In this document: piece after piece, positions 1 through 7,790 of the stretch | Layout: every line of letters begins with the position of its first letter | Position numbering within the stretch: the stretch's first letter is position 1 | Origin: Collimonas silvisoli | GTDB lineage: Bacteria; Pseudomonadota; Gammaproteobacteria; Burkholderiales; Burkholderiaceae_D | Assembly: GCF_018305005.1 (NCBI RefSeq) | Contig: NZ_JAGQEG010000012.1 | Span: 1-64,000, forward strand | DNA length: 64,000 bases | Direction: 5' to 3' | Notes under the pieces: generated by a model | The model's database searches: none | Seen by the model: only the letters and a program-made list of their open reading frames with translations | What the model was told of the DNA's origin: nothing | Program-made: the position numbers and the translations under genes

Positions 1-203
1 CCTTCATCGGGTTTGGTGACGCCATAGACGATCTTCATGAGCGTGCTTTTGCCGGCGCCGTTCTCGCCCAGCAAGGCATGAATCTCGCCGGGCCGGACAC
101 TCAAGCTGATACCGTCATTGGCGACCACGCTCGGATAGCGCTTGCTGATGCCGGTCAGGACCAGGCGTGGCGGCAGGTCTGAAGAAGCTGGCAGGAGATC
201 CAT
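1..203 (-). CDS. ABC transporter ATP-binding protein, nucleoside/simple-sugar type (3' part missing)
   Basis: Only the first 67 codons lie in the window; the gene continues past the left edge. The translation begins [10 protein letters not shown] and carries a clean Walker A motif, GENGAGKST, at about residues 46-53, preceded by the usual lead-in [11 protein letters not shown]. This lead-in is typical of the double-cassette ATPases (RbsA/YufO group) that serve sugar and BMP-type nucleoside transporters. It is read divergently from a Tsx-like channel and a BMP-family binding protein, so it probably energises nucleoside uptake with them. The ATG at 203 is supported by GAAAGAG about 10 bases upstream. 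Substrate is inferred from the neighbours only. Confidence 0.85.
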   Translation of the reverse strand, partial: MDLLPASSDLPPRLVLTGISKRYPSVVANDGISLSVRPGEIHALLGENGAGKSTLMKIVYGVTKPDE

Positions 204-384
204 GGTAGAGCCCGTTGAAAGAGAATAAAAGAGAGCAAGTCAGAGGAAAGTGCAATTGTTGTGCCAGAGCCGAAATTACATGGGAGATCGCCAACAGAAA
301 TCGCTATCTGGTCTCACGCGAGGCAAATACGCGCCTCACCGATTTGCGGCTCGCAGCCGTTCATTTGCGGCGGAGATCGATTTG

Positions 385-398
385 TTTTGTCGACAAAA
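385..398. promoter_or_regulatory. GntR-type operator candidate 1 (perfect 14-bp palindrome)
   Basis: TTTTGTCGACAAAA is a perfect palindrome in the divergent region. Its core TTGTCGACAA recurs just upstream of the GntR/FCD regulator gene at 2995 and, with a variant end, at 28957. The pattern fits the TNGT-N-ACNA style of FadR-subfamily sites. Binding is inferred. Confidence 0.6.
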
Positions 399-604
399 AA
401 TAATAAATTGCGATAAATAATTTTCTCTGAAAGCCTGAATATTTCTAAAAAGCTGATCGCAATATTTCCGAAATCCGCACCAAAACTTCGCATTGCGATC
501 CGACTTGATGCAAGCAAGCACCGATTTACGCCATTTCTGCATCAATCCAAATTGGGCGCCATGTTTTTCCCCTGGCATAACAATTGCTGACACGTGTATT
601 CGTG

Positions 605-616
605 ATTGTTGACAAT
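605..616. promoter_or_regulatory. GntR-type operator candidate 2 (near-palindrome)
   Basis: ATTGTTGACAAT differs from the core TTGTCGACAA by one central base and overlaps a TTGACA -35-like hexamer about 110 bases upstream of the Tsx-like gene. This position suits repression of the channel/binding-protein transcript. Confidence 0.5.
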
Positions 617-723
617 ATTTTCTAAGATTTCAAAAAATAGATTGGCAAAACACCGCAAGCCGACCGTAAGCCGGAGAAACGGGTTTCTTGATTTTTGTAT
701 TCACTCTTTTGGAGAAAAGCATC

Positions 724-1560
724 ATGGCAAAGCAAGTAGCAATGAAAATGACCAAGATCGCAGTTGGCGTGCTGACGGTGGCAGCCGCGCTGACTGCCGT
801 TCAGCAGGCCGCTGCGGCGGAATGGAGCGACACCTCGATCGGCTATCGCTATGGCACTCAGTTTGCAGAGCCATACGTCGGCAAGGGCATCACCAAGAAC
901 ATCTTCAACCTGACCCACGCCAGCGGCTACAAATATGGCAGCAACTATTTCAACGTCGACCTGCTGCAATCCGACAACAAGGACAGCAACGCCCAGGAAG
1001 CCTATATCGTTTATCGCAACACACTCGATCTTGGCAAGGTATCCGGGAAAGATCTGTCTTTCGGTCCGGTGCGCGGGCTCGGCGTGACCGCCGGCTTCGA
1101 CTGGAACACCAAGAACGATACCGGCTATGCCTCGAAAAAACGCATGCTGGTGCTAGGGCCGACCTTGATGATGGATGTGCCTGGTTTTCTGAACATCAGC
1201 CTGCTGCTGCTGCAGGAAAGTAACCAGCCGATTGGCGTCACCAGCCGTTACACCTACGATCTGCACCCTATGCTCAATGCGGCATGGGGCATCCCTATCA
1301 GCTCCACCGGCCTGGCTTTCGAAGGCTACATGAACTACATCGCCGCCAAGGGAAAGAACGAATTCGGCGGCGGCACCGCGCCGGAATTGAATATCGACGC
1401 CCAGGTAATGTACGACCTTGGCACCCCTCTGAATCTCGGCAAGAACACGTTGCGCGTCGGCCTTGAGTATCAATACTGGCGTAACAAGTTCGGCAATCCA
1501 TCCAACGTGCCCGGCTCCCTCGCCAAAACACCGATGGTCAGAGTCGAATACCACTTCTGA
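724..1560 (+). CDS. Tsx-like nucleoside-specific outer-membrane channel
   Basis: A 278-residue outer-membrane protein. It opens with a signal peptide (about residues 1-31, ending AAAA before EWSDTS) and closes with YHF, the aromatic C-terminus typical of beta-barrels. The body has alternating polar/hydrophobic strands and motifs such as IGYRYGTQFAEP and LRVGLEYQYW, as in the Tsx/nucleoside-binding outer-membrane family. The ATG at 724 is chosen because GGAGA lies 8 bases upstream; an earlier in-frame ATG at 688 would put extra residues before the signal peptide. It is followed after 98 bases by a BMP-family binding protein, consistent with nucleoside crossing the outer membrane here and then being captured in the periplasm. 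Ligand specificity is inferred. Confidence 0.82.
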   Translation: MAKQVAMKMTKIAVGVLTVAAALTAVQQAAAAEWSDTSIGYRYGTQFAEPYVGKGITKNIFNLTHASGYKYGSNYFNVDLLQSDNKDSNAQEAYIVYRNTLDLGKVSGKDLSFGPVRGLGVTAGFDWNTKNDTGYASKKRMLVLGPTLMMDVPGFLNISLLLLQESNQPIGVTSRYTYDLHPMLNAAWGIPISSTGLAFEGYMNYIAAKGKNEFGGGTAPELNIDAQVMYDLGTPLNLGKNTLRVGLEYQYWRNKFGNPSNVPGSLAKTPMVRVEYHF

Positions 1561-1594
1561 AGCATCGGTTTTATTGAAAAGTATCTTCACCCGG

Positions 1595-1620
1595 TTTCCC
1601 GCATGTCTACAGGCGGGAAA
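1595..1620 (+). terminator. Intercistronic hairpin between channel and BMP genes
   Basis: TTTCCCGC (1595-1602) pairs perfectly with GCGGGAAA (1613-1620) around a 10-base loop and is followed by TTTCTG. It may be a partial terminator or an mRNA-stability element that lets the two genes be expressed at different levels. Confidence 0.45.
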
Positions 1621-1658
1621 TTTCTGCCCCGTATTTTTGCCACATAAAGGAGTTCTTC

Positions 1659-2744
1659 ATGTTTCGAGTGCGATCTACAGTAGCGGCCATGGCGGCCGGC
1701 GCCAGCCTGATGCTAGGCATTCTCCCCACAACGCAGGCGGCCGAACCGCTGAAGGTGGCCTTTGTTTATCTGGGACCGATCGGCGACGGCGGCTGGACCT
1801 ACCAGCACGATCAGGGCCGGCTAGCCATCGAGAAGGAATTCGGCAGCAAGATCAAAACCACTTACGTTGAAAACGTGCCGGAAACAGCTGACGCCGAACG
1901 CGTGATCCGGCAACTGGCCGCCGACGGCAACCAGTTGATTTTCACTACCTCGTTCGGCTATATGGATCCGACCATCAAGGTGGCAAAATCCTTCCCCAAA
2001 GTCCACTTCGTGCATGCGACCGGCTACAAGACTGCAGCGAATGCAGGTACCTACCAGACCCGCTTCTATGAAGGCGCCTACTTACTGGGCATCGTTGCCG
2101 GCAAAATGACCAAGACCGATACGCTGGGCTTCGTCGGTTCCTTCCCGGTGCCGGAAGTTGTGCGCAACATCAACGCTTACACGCTAGGCGCACAAAGCGT
2201 CAATCCTAAAATCAAGACCAAGGTGGTCTGGGTCAACACTTGGTACGATCCGGGCAAGGAACGCCAGGCTGCCGAAACGCTGGTAGCGCAAGGGGCTGAC
2301 ATGCTGGCGCAAAATACCGACTCGCCGGCGGTGGTGCAAGTCGCTCAGGAAAAAGGCGTGCACGCATTCGGCTGGGATACCGACATGGCCAAATATGGCC
2401 CCAAGGCGCATCTGACCGCCAATACTGAAAACTGGGGCGTGTACTACAGCCAGGAAGTCAAACGCGAGCTGGCCGGCACCTGGAAGCCGGAACAAACGTT
2501 ATGGGGCATTAAAGAAAACCTGGTGGTTCTGTCAGCATTGAACCCGGCGGTGCCGGCTGACGTGGCCAAACTTTTCAACGAAAAGAAACAGGCCATCGTC
2601 GACGGTAAGCTGATCCCTTTTGCCGGTCCGCTCAAGGACAATACCGGCGCAACCAAGGTCGCCGCAGGCGCAGTATTGCCGATGGGAGAGCTGCTCGGGA
2701 TCAACTGGCTGGTCGCCGGCGTGGAGGGCTCGCTGCCTAAATAA
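1659..2744 (+). CDS. BMP-family ABC transporter substrate-binding protein (nucleoside/purine type)
   Basis: A 361-residue periplasmic binding protein with a cleavable signal peptide (about residues 1-27, TTQA before AEPLKV). The mature start KVAFVYLGPIGDGGWTYQHDQGR is the hallmark of the BMP family (Bmp/PnrA/Med), whose characterised members bind nucleosides or related purines. The start has AAGGAG 6 bases upstream. It lies downstream of the Tsx-like channel and near the divergent ABC ATPase; the permeases are presumably beyond the left edge. No lipobox is visible, so it should be soluble in the periplasm. Confidence 0.9.
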   Translation: MFRVRSTVAAMAAGASLMLGILPTTQAAEPLKVAFVYLGPIGDGGWTYQHDQGRLAIEKEFGSKIKTTYVENVPETADAERVIRQLAADGNQLIFTTSFGYMDPTIKVAKSFPKVHFVHATGYKTAANAGTYQTRFYEGAYLLGIVAGKMTKTDTLGFVGSFPVPEVVRNINAYTLGAQSVNPKIKTKVVWVNTWYDPGKERQAAETLVAQGADMLAQNTDSPAVVQVAQEKGVHAFGWDTDMAKYGPKAHLTANTENWGVYYSQEVKRELAGTWKPEQTLWGIKENLVVLSALNPAVPADVAKLFNEKKQAIVDGKLIPFAGPLKDNTGATKVAAGAVLPMGELLGINWLVAGVEGSLPK

Positions 2745-2788
2745 GCATCCGGCAGATCGGCTATCAATCGTAGCAATCGATGTCGACA

Positions 2789-2841
2789 GCATGTTCTTTG
2801 CCCGTACTAGGGTTAACAGGCCCTACGGGTGAAGAACATGC
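2789..2841 (+). terminator. Long imperfect hairpin downstream of the BMP gene
   Basis: GCATGTTCTT (2789-2798) pairs with AAGAACATGC (2832-2841). The stem continues through two G-T pairs into CCCGTA/TACGGG, leaving a loop containing GGGTTAACAGGCCC. No T-run follows, so it may be a 3'-end stabiliser rather than a classical terminator. TGTCGACA lies just outside its left arm at 2781-2788. Confidence 0.5.
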
Positions 2842-2945
2842 GCCTGACAATTGAGGACGCGCAGATGTAAATCATTTCTTATGGCGGTCGATACCTATCT
2901 GCAAATAGGCATATGATGCATTGATCAGTGAAATATTTTTCATGG

Positions 2946-2959
2946 AATTGTCGACAATT
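2946..2959. promoter_or_regulatory. GntR-type operator candidate 3, upstream of the regulator gene
   Basis: AATTGTCGACAATT is a perfect 14-bp palindrome 35 bases before the start of the GntR/FCD regulator gene. It shares the ten-base core TTGTCGACAA with the site at 385. Autoregulation is the simplest reading. Confidence 0.65.
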
Positions 2960-2994
2960 TTTATCGATCTTAAGATGCCGTTCGATGCCTCACA

Positions 2995-3726
2995 ATGAAT
3001 AAATCGACCAAGACCCCTCATTTGTCTCTCGCACCGCAGACTGCAGCACGCGATCACTCGGTGACGCTGGAAGACCGCATTTATCAGGACATTTACGACG
3101 CCATCATGGAGCATCGGCTGCCGCCGCGGACCAAGCTCACAGAGCAGGTCTTATGCCAGATCTACGACACTGCCCGCCATACGGTACGCAAGGTTTTGTC
3201 GCGCCTGGCGGCAGAAGGCCTGGTAGATCTGGAAGCGAATCGCGGTGCCTTCATTGCCAGCCCCTCAACTACCGAAGTCAGAGACATGTTTGAGTTGCGC
3301 AATATTCTCGAACGCGCAGTGCTTGATAAAGTCGGGCGGGTGGCCAAGTCGCGTCAGCTGGCGAGCCTGCGCAAGATGGTTGCAGAAGAACGCCAGTCCT
3401 ATCTGACTGGCGACCGGCCGCGCTGGATCCGGTTGTCGGCGCAATTTCATCTCGCCTTGGCGGAGCTCGCCGGCAATCTCCTGCTGGTTGAAAGCTTGCG
3501 CAAACTGGTCTCGCGCACCACGCTCATGATCGCCAAAACCGAAACCCAGGGGCACAACATTTGTTCATTCGATGAACATGACACGGTATTAGAGGCGCTG
3601 GAAAACGGCGACATCGCGGAAGCGCAAGAGCGCATGGCGCAGCACTTGCATCAGTGCGAGGACCGCGTGCTTCCCGACGCCCCCGGCAGTTTCGATTTAC
3701 GCGAGGTGCTGGGTAAAAACGGCTAG
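2995..3726 (+). CDS. GntR-family transcriptional regulator, FCD (FadR) subfamily
   Basis: A 243-residue DNA-binding regulator. Residues about 25-90 form the winged helix (IYQDIYDAIMEHRLPPRTKLTE, then TVRKVLSRLAAEGLVDLEANRGAFI). The remainder is an all-helical FCD ligand domain with the usual FELRNILERAV opening and metal-site-type histidines in SAQFHLALAELAGN and the HLHQCED tail. Members repress transport or catabolic genes until a small effector binds. The start ATG has no strong ribosome site but fits the domain boundary. The palindrome at 2946-2959 and matching ones by the ABC/Tsx/BMP genes suggest it controls that uptake system and itself. Confidence 0.9.
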   Translation: MNKSTKTPHLSLAPQTAARDHSVTLEDRIYQDIYDAIMEHRLPPRTKLTEQVLCQIYDTARHTVRKVLSRLAAEGLVDLEANRGAFIASPSTTEVRDMFELRNILERAVLDKVGRVAKSRQLASLRKMVAEERQSYLTGDRPRWIRLSAQFHLALAELAGNLLLVESLRKLVSRTTLMIAKTETQGHNICSFDEHDTVLEALENGDIAEAQERMAQHLHQCEDRVLPDAPGSFDLREVLGKNG

Positions 3727-3741
3727 TCGAACGGATACACG

Positions 3742-3784
3742 GAAGCCATCGACCAGCCGTGGTTCGGCCGAACCGAGTGGCTTC
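3742..3784. terminator. Bidirectional terminator-like hairpin between convergent genes
   Basis: GAAGCCA (3742-3748) pairs with TGGCTTC (3778-3784), and inside sits the perfect palindrome GGTTCGGCCGAACC (3761-3774). It lies between the convergent GntR gene and the hydrolase gene and covers the stop codon of the latter. No strong T-run is seen on either side. Confidence 0.55.
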
Positions 3785-5864
3785 AGTCAGGAACAGTCAC
3801 GACGTTATTGGCGAATGTAATCCGATCGCCGCCGGCTGGCGTTGCCAGAATAGGCGGAACATTTGCGGCACTGATCGGATTGGCTATGCCGTTGGCGTCA
3901 ACACCGCGCGGCGTCGTGCGTACAAGCTGGCTTGGCGGCAGCGCGCTACCGTTCTTCAGGTTGGCGTACATCATGTTCATCGCCTGTATGTAGTACACAT
4001 GCAGCGGGATGAAACGAGAATCAAATCCGGCAAGAGGCAAAAAGCTGTCGAAATGCTGGCCGTTGGTGACTTCAATATACGACAACTTGCTGTTGCCGCC
4101 CTCAACCATATGATTGACGCCATAGTATGGACGCGATGAAAATCCGACCGGGATTAATGTATCCGAGCGGCCGTGCACGATCACGGCAGGTTTGCCTTGT
4201 AAATTACCGCTACGAAAAGCTTCGCGAATTCCCTGCTGCACGCGGATTGCATTGGCGCTGCCGCCCATTGCCAATTCACGCTGGCATAGTGCCCCATCAA
4301 TGTTGTAATCCATGACACCGGTGCTGAGGGAAATGGATACCGCGTCAGTTACCGGACCGCCGACACTGTTATTGTTGAAAATGCTGATACCAACAGTTGG
4401 TGGAACGCCGTTACCCTTGGCAAACGAGGTGGCCAATTGCGCTGTTGTACCGGAAAAGCTAAATCCGCACAGATTGTCCAAGACGCTGAAACGGCCGTAA
4501 GCATTGCTGTAGGTCATGGCAATCGACGACGTGGCAAATGCATACATCGCCGCATGCAAATCACGGCTTTCAGGTTGCCAGCCTAGAGTGAGCAAGGCGT
4601 TCATCGCGCTCGTCGCCAATTCATCGGTGGTGTTTCCACCAACTAATCCATGTGTCTTGAGCGCGGCGCAACGGTTACTCGCTGTTGCTTTTACGATACT
4701 GGAAAGAAAGGGAGCGTTGGCCGCTGAGGGCGCCAATGCCGCGCACGGCTGCAACAAATTCGCCAAAGTAAAGTAGTCGTACAACGGTCTGCCGGCGCCG
4801 CTGGCAATGGTTGCGCCGCGGATGACGGTCAAGCTGCTGTCGGGCGCCATTTGTACGTTCGGTTCGCTCACGGCAACGCCGCTGATCAATCCTTTGGTGT
4901 CCTGCTCTGCTGCGGCCAAGGCTGCTCCAGCCCCGTTGGAGATGCTGGAGGCGATCACAATCGTGTTGGCCGGGGATAATTTGATCAGATGCGACTGGCC
5001 ATCTTTCGCGACGTCGCCGTATTTTTGGTTCAATACATAATAGGCAAATTCGATGGACTGCAAGGTAAATTTACCCCAGTCCTTTTCTGGATTCTGTTGA
5101 GAATGGGCGTGCTTGACCGCAAATCGGTTAGGCGTGACCGCATTGAATGCGATGCGTTGAGCATCCGTCACATTTGCCGTGAAATTCGAATTCATACCCG
5201 CCGCGGTGGCAGAACTGCGCACGCCATTCTGCAGGTTGACCGTGTTGTTTTGCAAATCGTCGATGCCATTCCCGGTTCCCTTGTCGTTGTAGGCAACCGC
5301 ACATCCGTGTTTCAAGCCCCATTCGCCTGAAGTGCCGACTGCACCGTACACGCCGCGTGAACCGCTTGATGTTCCAGTGACGATGCAAGGGCTGGCCGGA
5401 TTGAAGGAATCGGGTATTTGCACCATCATCGTCACGTTTTGCCTGCCGCTACCGTCGTCCGAATAAGCGATATATTCGGTACCCGCGATCTTCCCCTCGC
5501 CTAATGTGTCTTTGCCGGAGACGCCGATATTCGGCCCATACAGAACGCCGAATCCGCCACTGGGTGTCGCATCGAGAACCGCACGGTAATTCGTGTAAAT
5601 CGCGATTTTGCGTAATTCGGCGGCCGTAGGAGCCGTTGCATCAATCGGATTAGGGGCCGTGGCAGAAATCAGACCGGTTTTGCCGAGACCGCCGGTGAGT
5701 AGATCATCGGTGCTTCCATCATAGGTCATCGCGGAAATCGCACCAATATAGGCAGGCTTGCTGTTGATATTTTCAAAACCGCTGCCACCGCCGCAGGCGC
5801 TCAAGGGGCAAACAATCGCTGCCAACGCTACATAATGAAGTTTATAGAACGCGTCCTGTTTCAT
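3783..5864 (-). CDS. D-(-)-3-hydroxybutyrate oligomer hydrolase, predicted lipoprotein
   Basis: A 693-residue protein matching the 3HB-oligomer hydrolase family, which cleaves soluble 3-hydroxybutyrate oligomers from polyhydroxybutyrate breakdown to monomers. The nucleophile motif is SSISNGAG around residues 306-313, with Ser309 the likely catalytic serine. Other visible family segments are GVYGAVGTSGEWGLKHGCAVAYNDKG and, near the C-terminus, GRSDTLIPV and NGQHFDSFLP, which would supply the Asp and His. The N-terminus ends in PLSAC with Cys24 followed by GGGSG, so a lipidated, surface- or periplasm-facing enzyme is predicted. The start has GGAG 6 bases upstream. It stands alone, convergent with the GntR gene. 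Confidence 0.9.
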   Translation of the reverse strand: MKQDAFYKLHYVALAAIVCPLSACGGGSGFENINSKPAYIGAISAMTYDGSTDDLLTGGLGKTGLISATAPNPIDATAPTAAELRKIAIYTNYRAVLDATPSGGFGVLYGPNIGVSGKDTLGEGKIAGTEYIAYSDDGSGRQNVTMMVQIPDSFNPASPCIVTGTSSGSRGVYGAVGTSGEWGLKHGCAVAYNDKGTGNGIDDLQNNTVNLQNGVRSSATAAGMNSNFTANVTDAQRIAFNAVTPNRFAVKHAHSQQNPEKDWGKFTLQSIEFAYYVLNQKYGDVAKDGQSHLIKLSPANTIVIASSISNGAGAALAAAEQDTKGLISGVAVSEPNVQMAPDSSLTVIRGATIASGAGRPLYDYFTLANLLQPCAALAPSAANAPFLSSIVKATASNRCAALKTHGLVGGNTTDELATSAMNALLTLGWQPESRDLHAAMYAFATSSIAMTYSNAYGRFSVLDNLCGFSFSGTTAQLATSFAKGNGVPPTVGISIFNNNSVGGPVTDAVSISLSTGVMDYNIDGALCQRELAMGGSANAIRVQQGIREAFRSGNLQGKPAVIVHGRSDTLIPVGFSSRPYYGVNHMVEGGNSKLSYIEVTNGQHFDSFLPLAGFDSRFIPLHVYYIQAMNMMYANLKNGSALPPSQLVRTTPRGVDANGIANPISAANVPPILATPAGGDRITFANNVVTVPD

Positions 5865-6004
5865 TTTGTCTCCTTTATTGCTGGTGATTTTGTGACCGGA
5901 TAATGCTGCGCTAGCGAGTCTGAGCGCAGGGCAATCGATCGTTTCAGTCCGAAAATTAGCCTCCTTTATCTCTCTTGTGGAACATAGCGAAATTCAGGAA
6001 CAGG

Positions 6005-7387
6005 TCACGGTTGCAGCGGCTTGAGATCACCCAATAGCGTCGGCACCAGCTCGGAGACAGTTGGATGAATGTGCATCGCGCGTTGAATCGCGGTGTATGG
6101 CGCACCGGTATACATGACGTCAAGAATAGCGTGAATCACTTCATCGCCTTCGATGCCGAGCAACATCGCGCCAAGAATTCTCTTGGTTTCCGCGTCCACC
6201 AGCACACTCATATAGCCTTGAGTTTCGCTACGCTCACGCGCGCGCCCTACTCTCGTCATCAGCATCGTGCCGACCAGCGCCTTGCGGCCGGTAGCGCGTA
6301 CTTCCCGCTCAGTCATGCCGATCCGGCCCAGCGGCGGATCGATGAACAGCGCATACGCCTGAATCCGGTCGGCTACGCTGCGTGCATCATGGTCGAGCAG
6401 ATTGGCTGCCACAATTTCATAGTCGTTGTAGGAGGTATGGGTAAATGCGCCGCGGCCATTGACGTCGCCCAGTGCCCAGATTCCCGCTACGTTGGTGCAA
6501 AGCTTGTTGTCCACCACGATATACCCGCGTTGATCGGTCTTGACGCCCGCCTTGTCGAGACCGAGGTCATCGGTGTTCGGGATGCGTCCGACCGCAAGCA
6601 GCAAATGTGAGCCTGAGATTTCGTGCAATGCATCGTTCTCATTCACGGCAAGCACGACCGCATCGCCGCGTTTTTCGACACGCTGAATGTTGGCGGCAAG
6701 CCTGATTTGAATGCCTTCGCGTTCCAGTATGTCCCGAATGGCGGCGGACACTTGCTCGTCTTCCCGTCCGATCAGGCGCGGCCCGCCTTCTATCACCGTG
6801 ACATCGCTGCCGAAACGGCGATACATTTGTGCGAACTCCAGGCCGATGTAGCTGCCGCCGACAATCACCAGATGCCGCGGCAGGAAATCCACTTCCATCA
6901 TGCTGGAGTTGGTGAAGAAACCGACATCTTTCAGTCCGGGTATGTCAGGCAGCGCGGCGCGTCCGCCAACATTGATAAAAATTTCATCTGCTTCCAACAG
7001 CGCGCCGTTGACCCGTATGGTGTGCGGACTCTCAAAGCTGGCATGCCCTTCGATAACCGTGAGATTCGGCGTGCTCTTCAGCCAATCGGCTACGCCTTCA
7101 TTGGATTGTCTGACGATCAAATCCTTGCGCGCCTTGACACGCGCCATGTCGACCTTGACCGAAGCGTCGATCATGACGCCGAATTCGGCAGCGCGACGCG
7201 CCATGTGCGCCACCCGCGCACTTGCAATCAGGGTCTTGGTAGGTATGCAGCCGGTATTGACACAGGTGCCGCCGAAACGTTTGCGTTCGATGATGGCGGT
7301 CTTGCGGCCGGCGTTCGCCAGCCTTACTGCCAAGGAAGGACCGGATTGCCCTGTGCCGACGACAATGGCATCGAATCGCTGGTTCAT
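6005..7387 (-). CDS. FAD-dependent pyridine nucleotide-disulfide oxidoreductase (mercuric-reductase-like)
   Basis: A 460-residue flavoprotein of the glutathione/mercuric reductase superfamily. It has an FAD-binding GTGQSGPSLA (residues 11-20), the redox pair in CVNTGC (Cys42, Cys47), an NAD(P)H-binding GGSYIGLEFA stretch in the middle and a second FAD segment WALGDVNGRGAFTHTSYND. The C-terminal dimer interface carries the HIHPTVSEL motif with the catalytic-type His. No N-terminal heavy-metal domain and no C-terminal Cys pair are present, so true mercury reduction is unlikely. The ATG at 7387 follows GGAGG; a longer reading frame upstream lacks such a site. It stands alone, and its electron acceptor is unknown. 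Confidence 0.85.
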   Translation of the reverse strand: MNQRFDAIVVGTGQSGPSLAVRLANAGRKTAIIERKRFGGTCVNTGCIPTKTLIASARVAHMARRAAEFGVMIDASVKVDMARVKARKDLIVRQSNEGVADWLKSTPNLTVIEGHASFESPHTIRVNGALLEADEIFINVGGRAALPDIPGLKDVGFFTNSSMMEVDFLPRHLVIVGGSYIGLEFAQMYRRFGSDVTVIEGGPRLIGREDEQVSAAIRDILEREGIQIRLAANIQRVEKRGDAVVLAVNENDALHEISGSHLLLAVGRIPNTDDLGLDKAGVKTDQRGYIVVDNKLCTNVAGIWALGDVNGRGAFTHTSYNDYEIVAANLLDHDARSVADRIQAYALFIDPPLGRIGMTEREVRATGRKALVGTMLMTRVGRARERSETQGYMSVLVDAETKRILGAMLLGIEGDEVIHAILDVMYTGAPYTAIQRAMHIHPTVSELVPTLLGDLKPLQP

Positions 7388-7790
7388 TGTTTCCTCCGTC
7401 TGAGCGCTGATCATTGATCGTTGTCGATCGTTGCGGGATGTTCGCAATGATCGAATATCCCTCCAAGCGATTGCATAGCCGGACACGGGATTCAACATAT
7501 TGGCATATTTCCGCCATGTTCTGCCAAACGCCTGTCGCGCTCGATCAACGGTGGCTGCAACGATGGCTGAAGTGAGTAACCGCGAAAAAGTCGGAAGTGG
7601 CTTGCATTACGATAGTTACGCGTGTAAAGTTACTTTCATTATGAAAGTAAGTGGTTTTACAGATAGTCCCACGTTGCACAGGTGCAATCTCATTCCGCAA
7701 TATTTCGGCGGACCATAGTTACCCGGTCTGCACTGCAACGATTCTTTTCAACCGGTCCTGCCCAGTGGACATCAACAGGGAGCAATAACC
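7388..7790. promoter_or_regulatory. Divergent promoter region of flavoprotein and efflux operon
   Basis: About 400 bases separate the flavoprotein and the efflux operon. The notable content is the 21-bp palindrome at 7630-7650. The remainder shows no gene that I can support. Confidence 0.5.
7630..7650. promoter_or_regulatory. Operator candidate for the efflux operon (21-bp perfect palindrome)
   Basis: Arms TTACTTTCAT and ATGAAAGTAA flank one central T. A closely similar 21-base sequence at 11361-11381 lies directly upstream of the HxlR regulator gene at the far end of the same cluster (16 of 21 positions agree when 7629-7649 is aligned with it). The best reading is a binding site for that HxlR protein. 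Confidence 0.65.

Larger units (their letters stand above)
204..723. promoter_or_regulatory. Divergent intergenic region between the ABC ATPase and the Tsx-like channel
   Basis: This 520-base AT-rich stretch has no convincing gene. It holds two copies of a GntR-type palindrome (385-398 and 605-616), one nearer each divergent gene. TTGACA at 609-614 lies inside the second copy and could be a -35 element for the channel gene; I see no good -10 at standard spacing. The short reading frames here lack ribosome sites and similarity to anything I know. Confidence 0.55.

Noticed and set aside
604-723. Overlapping reading frame starting at 606 as an upstream gene
   Set aside because: It runs through the Tsx-like gene in another frame and is rich in Arg/His; the Tsx frame has the ribosome site and signal peptide.
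6005-7387. True mercuric reductase
   Set aside because: No MerA N-terminal metal domain, no C-terminal Cys pair and no mer genes nearby.
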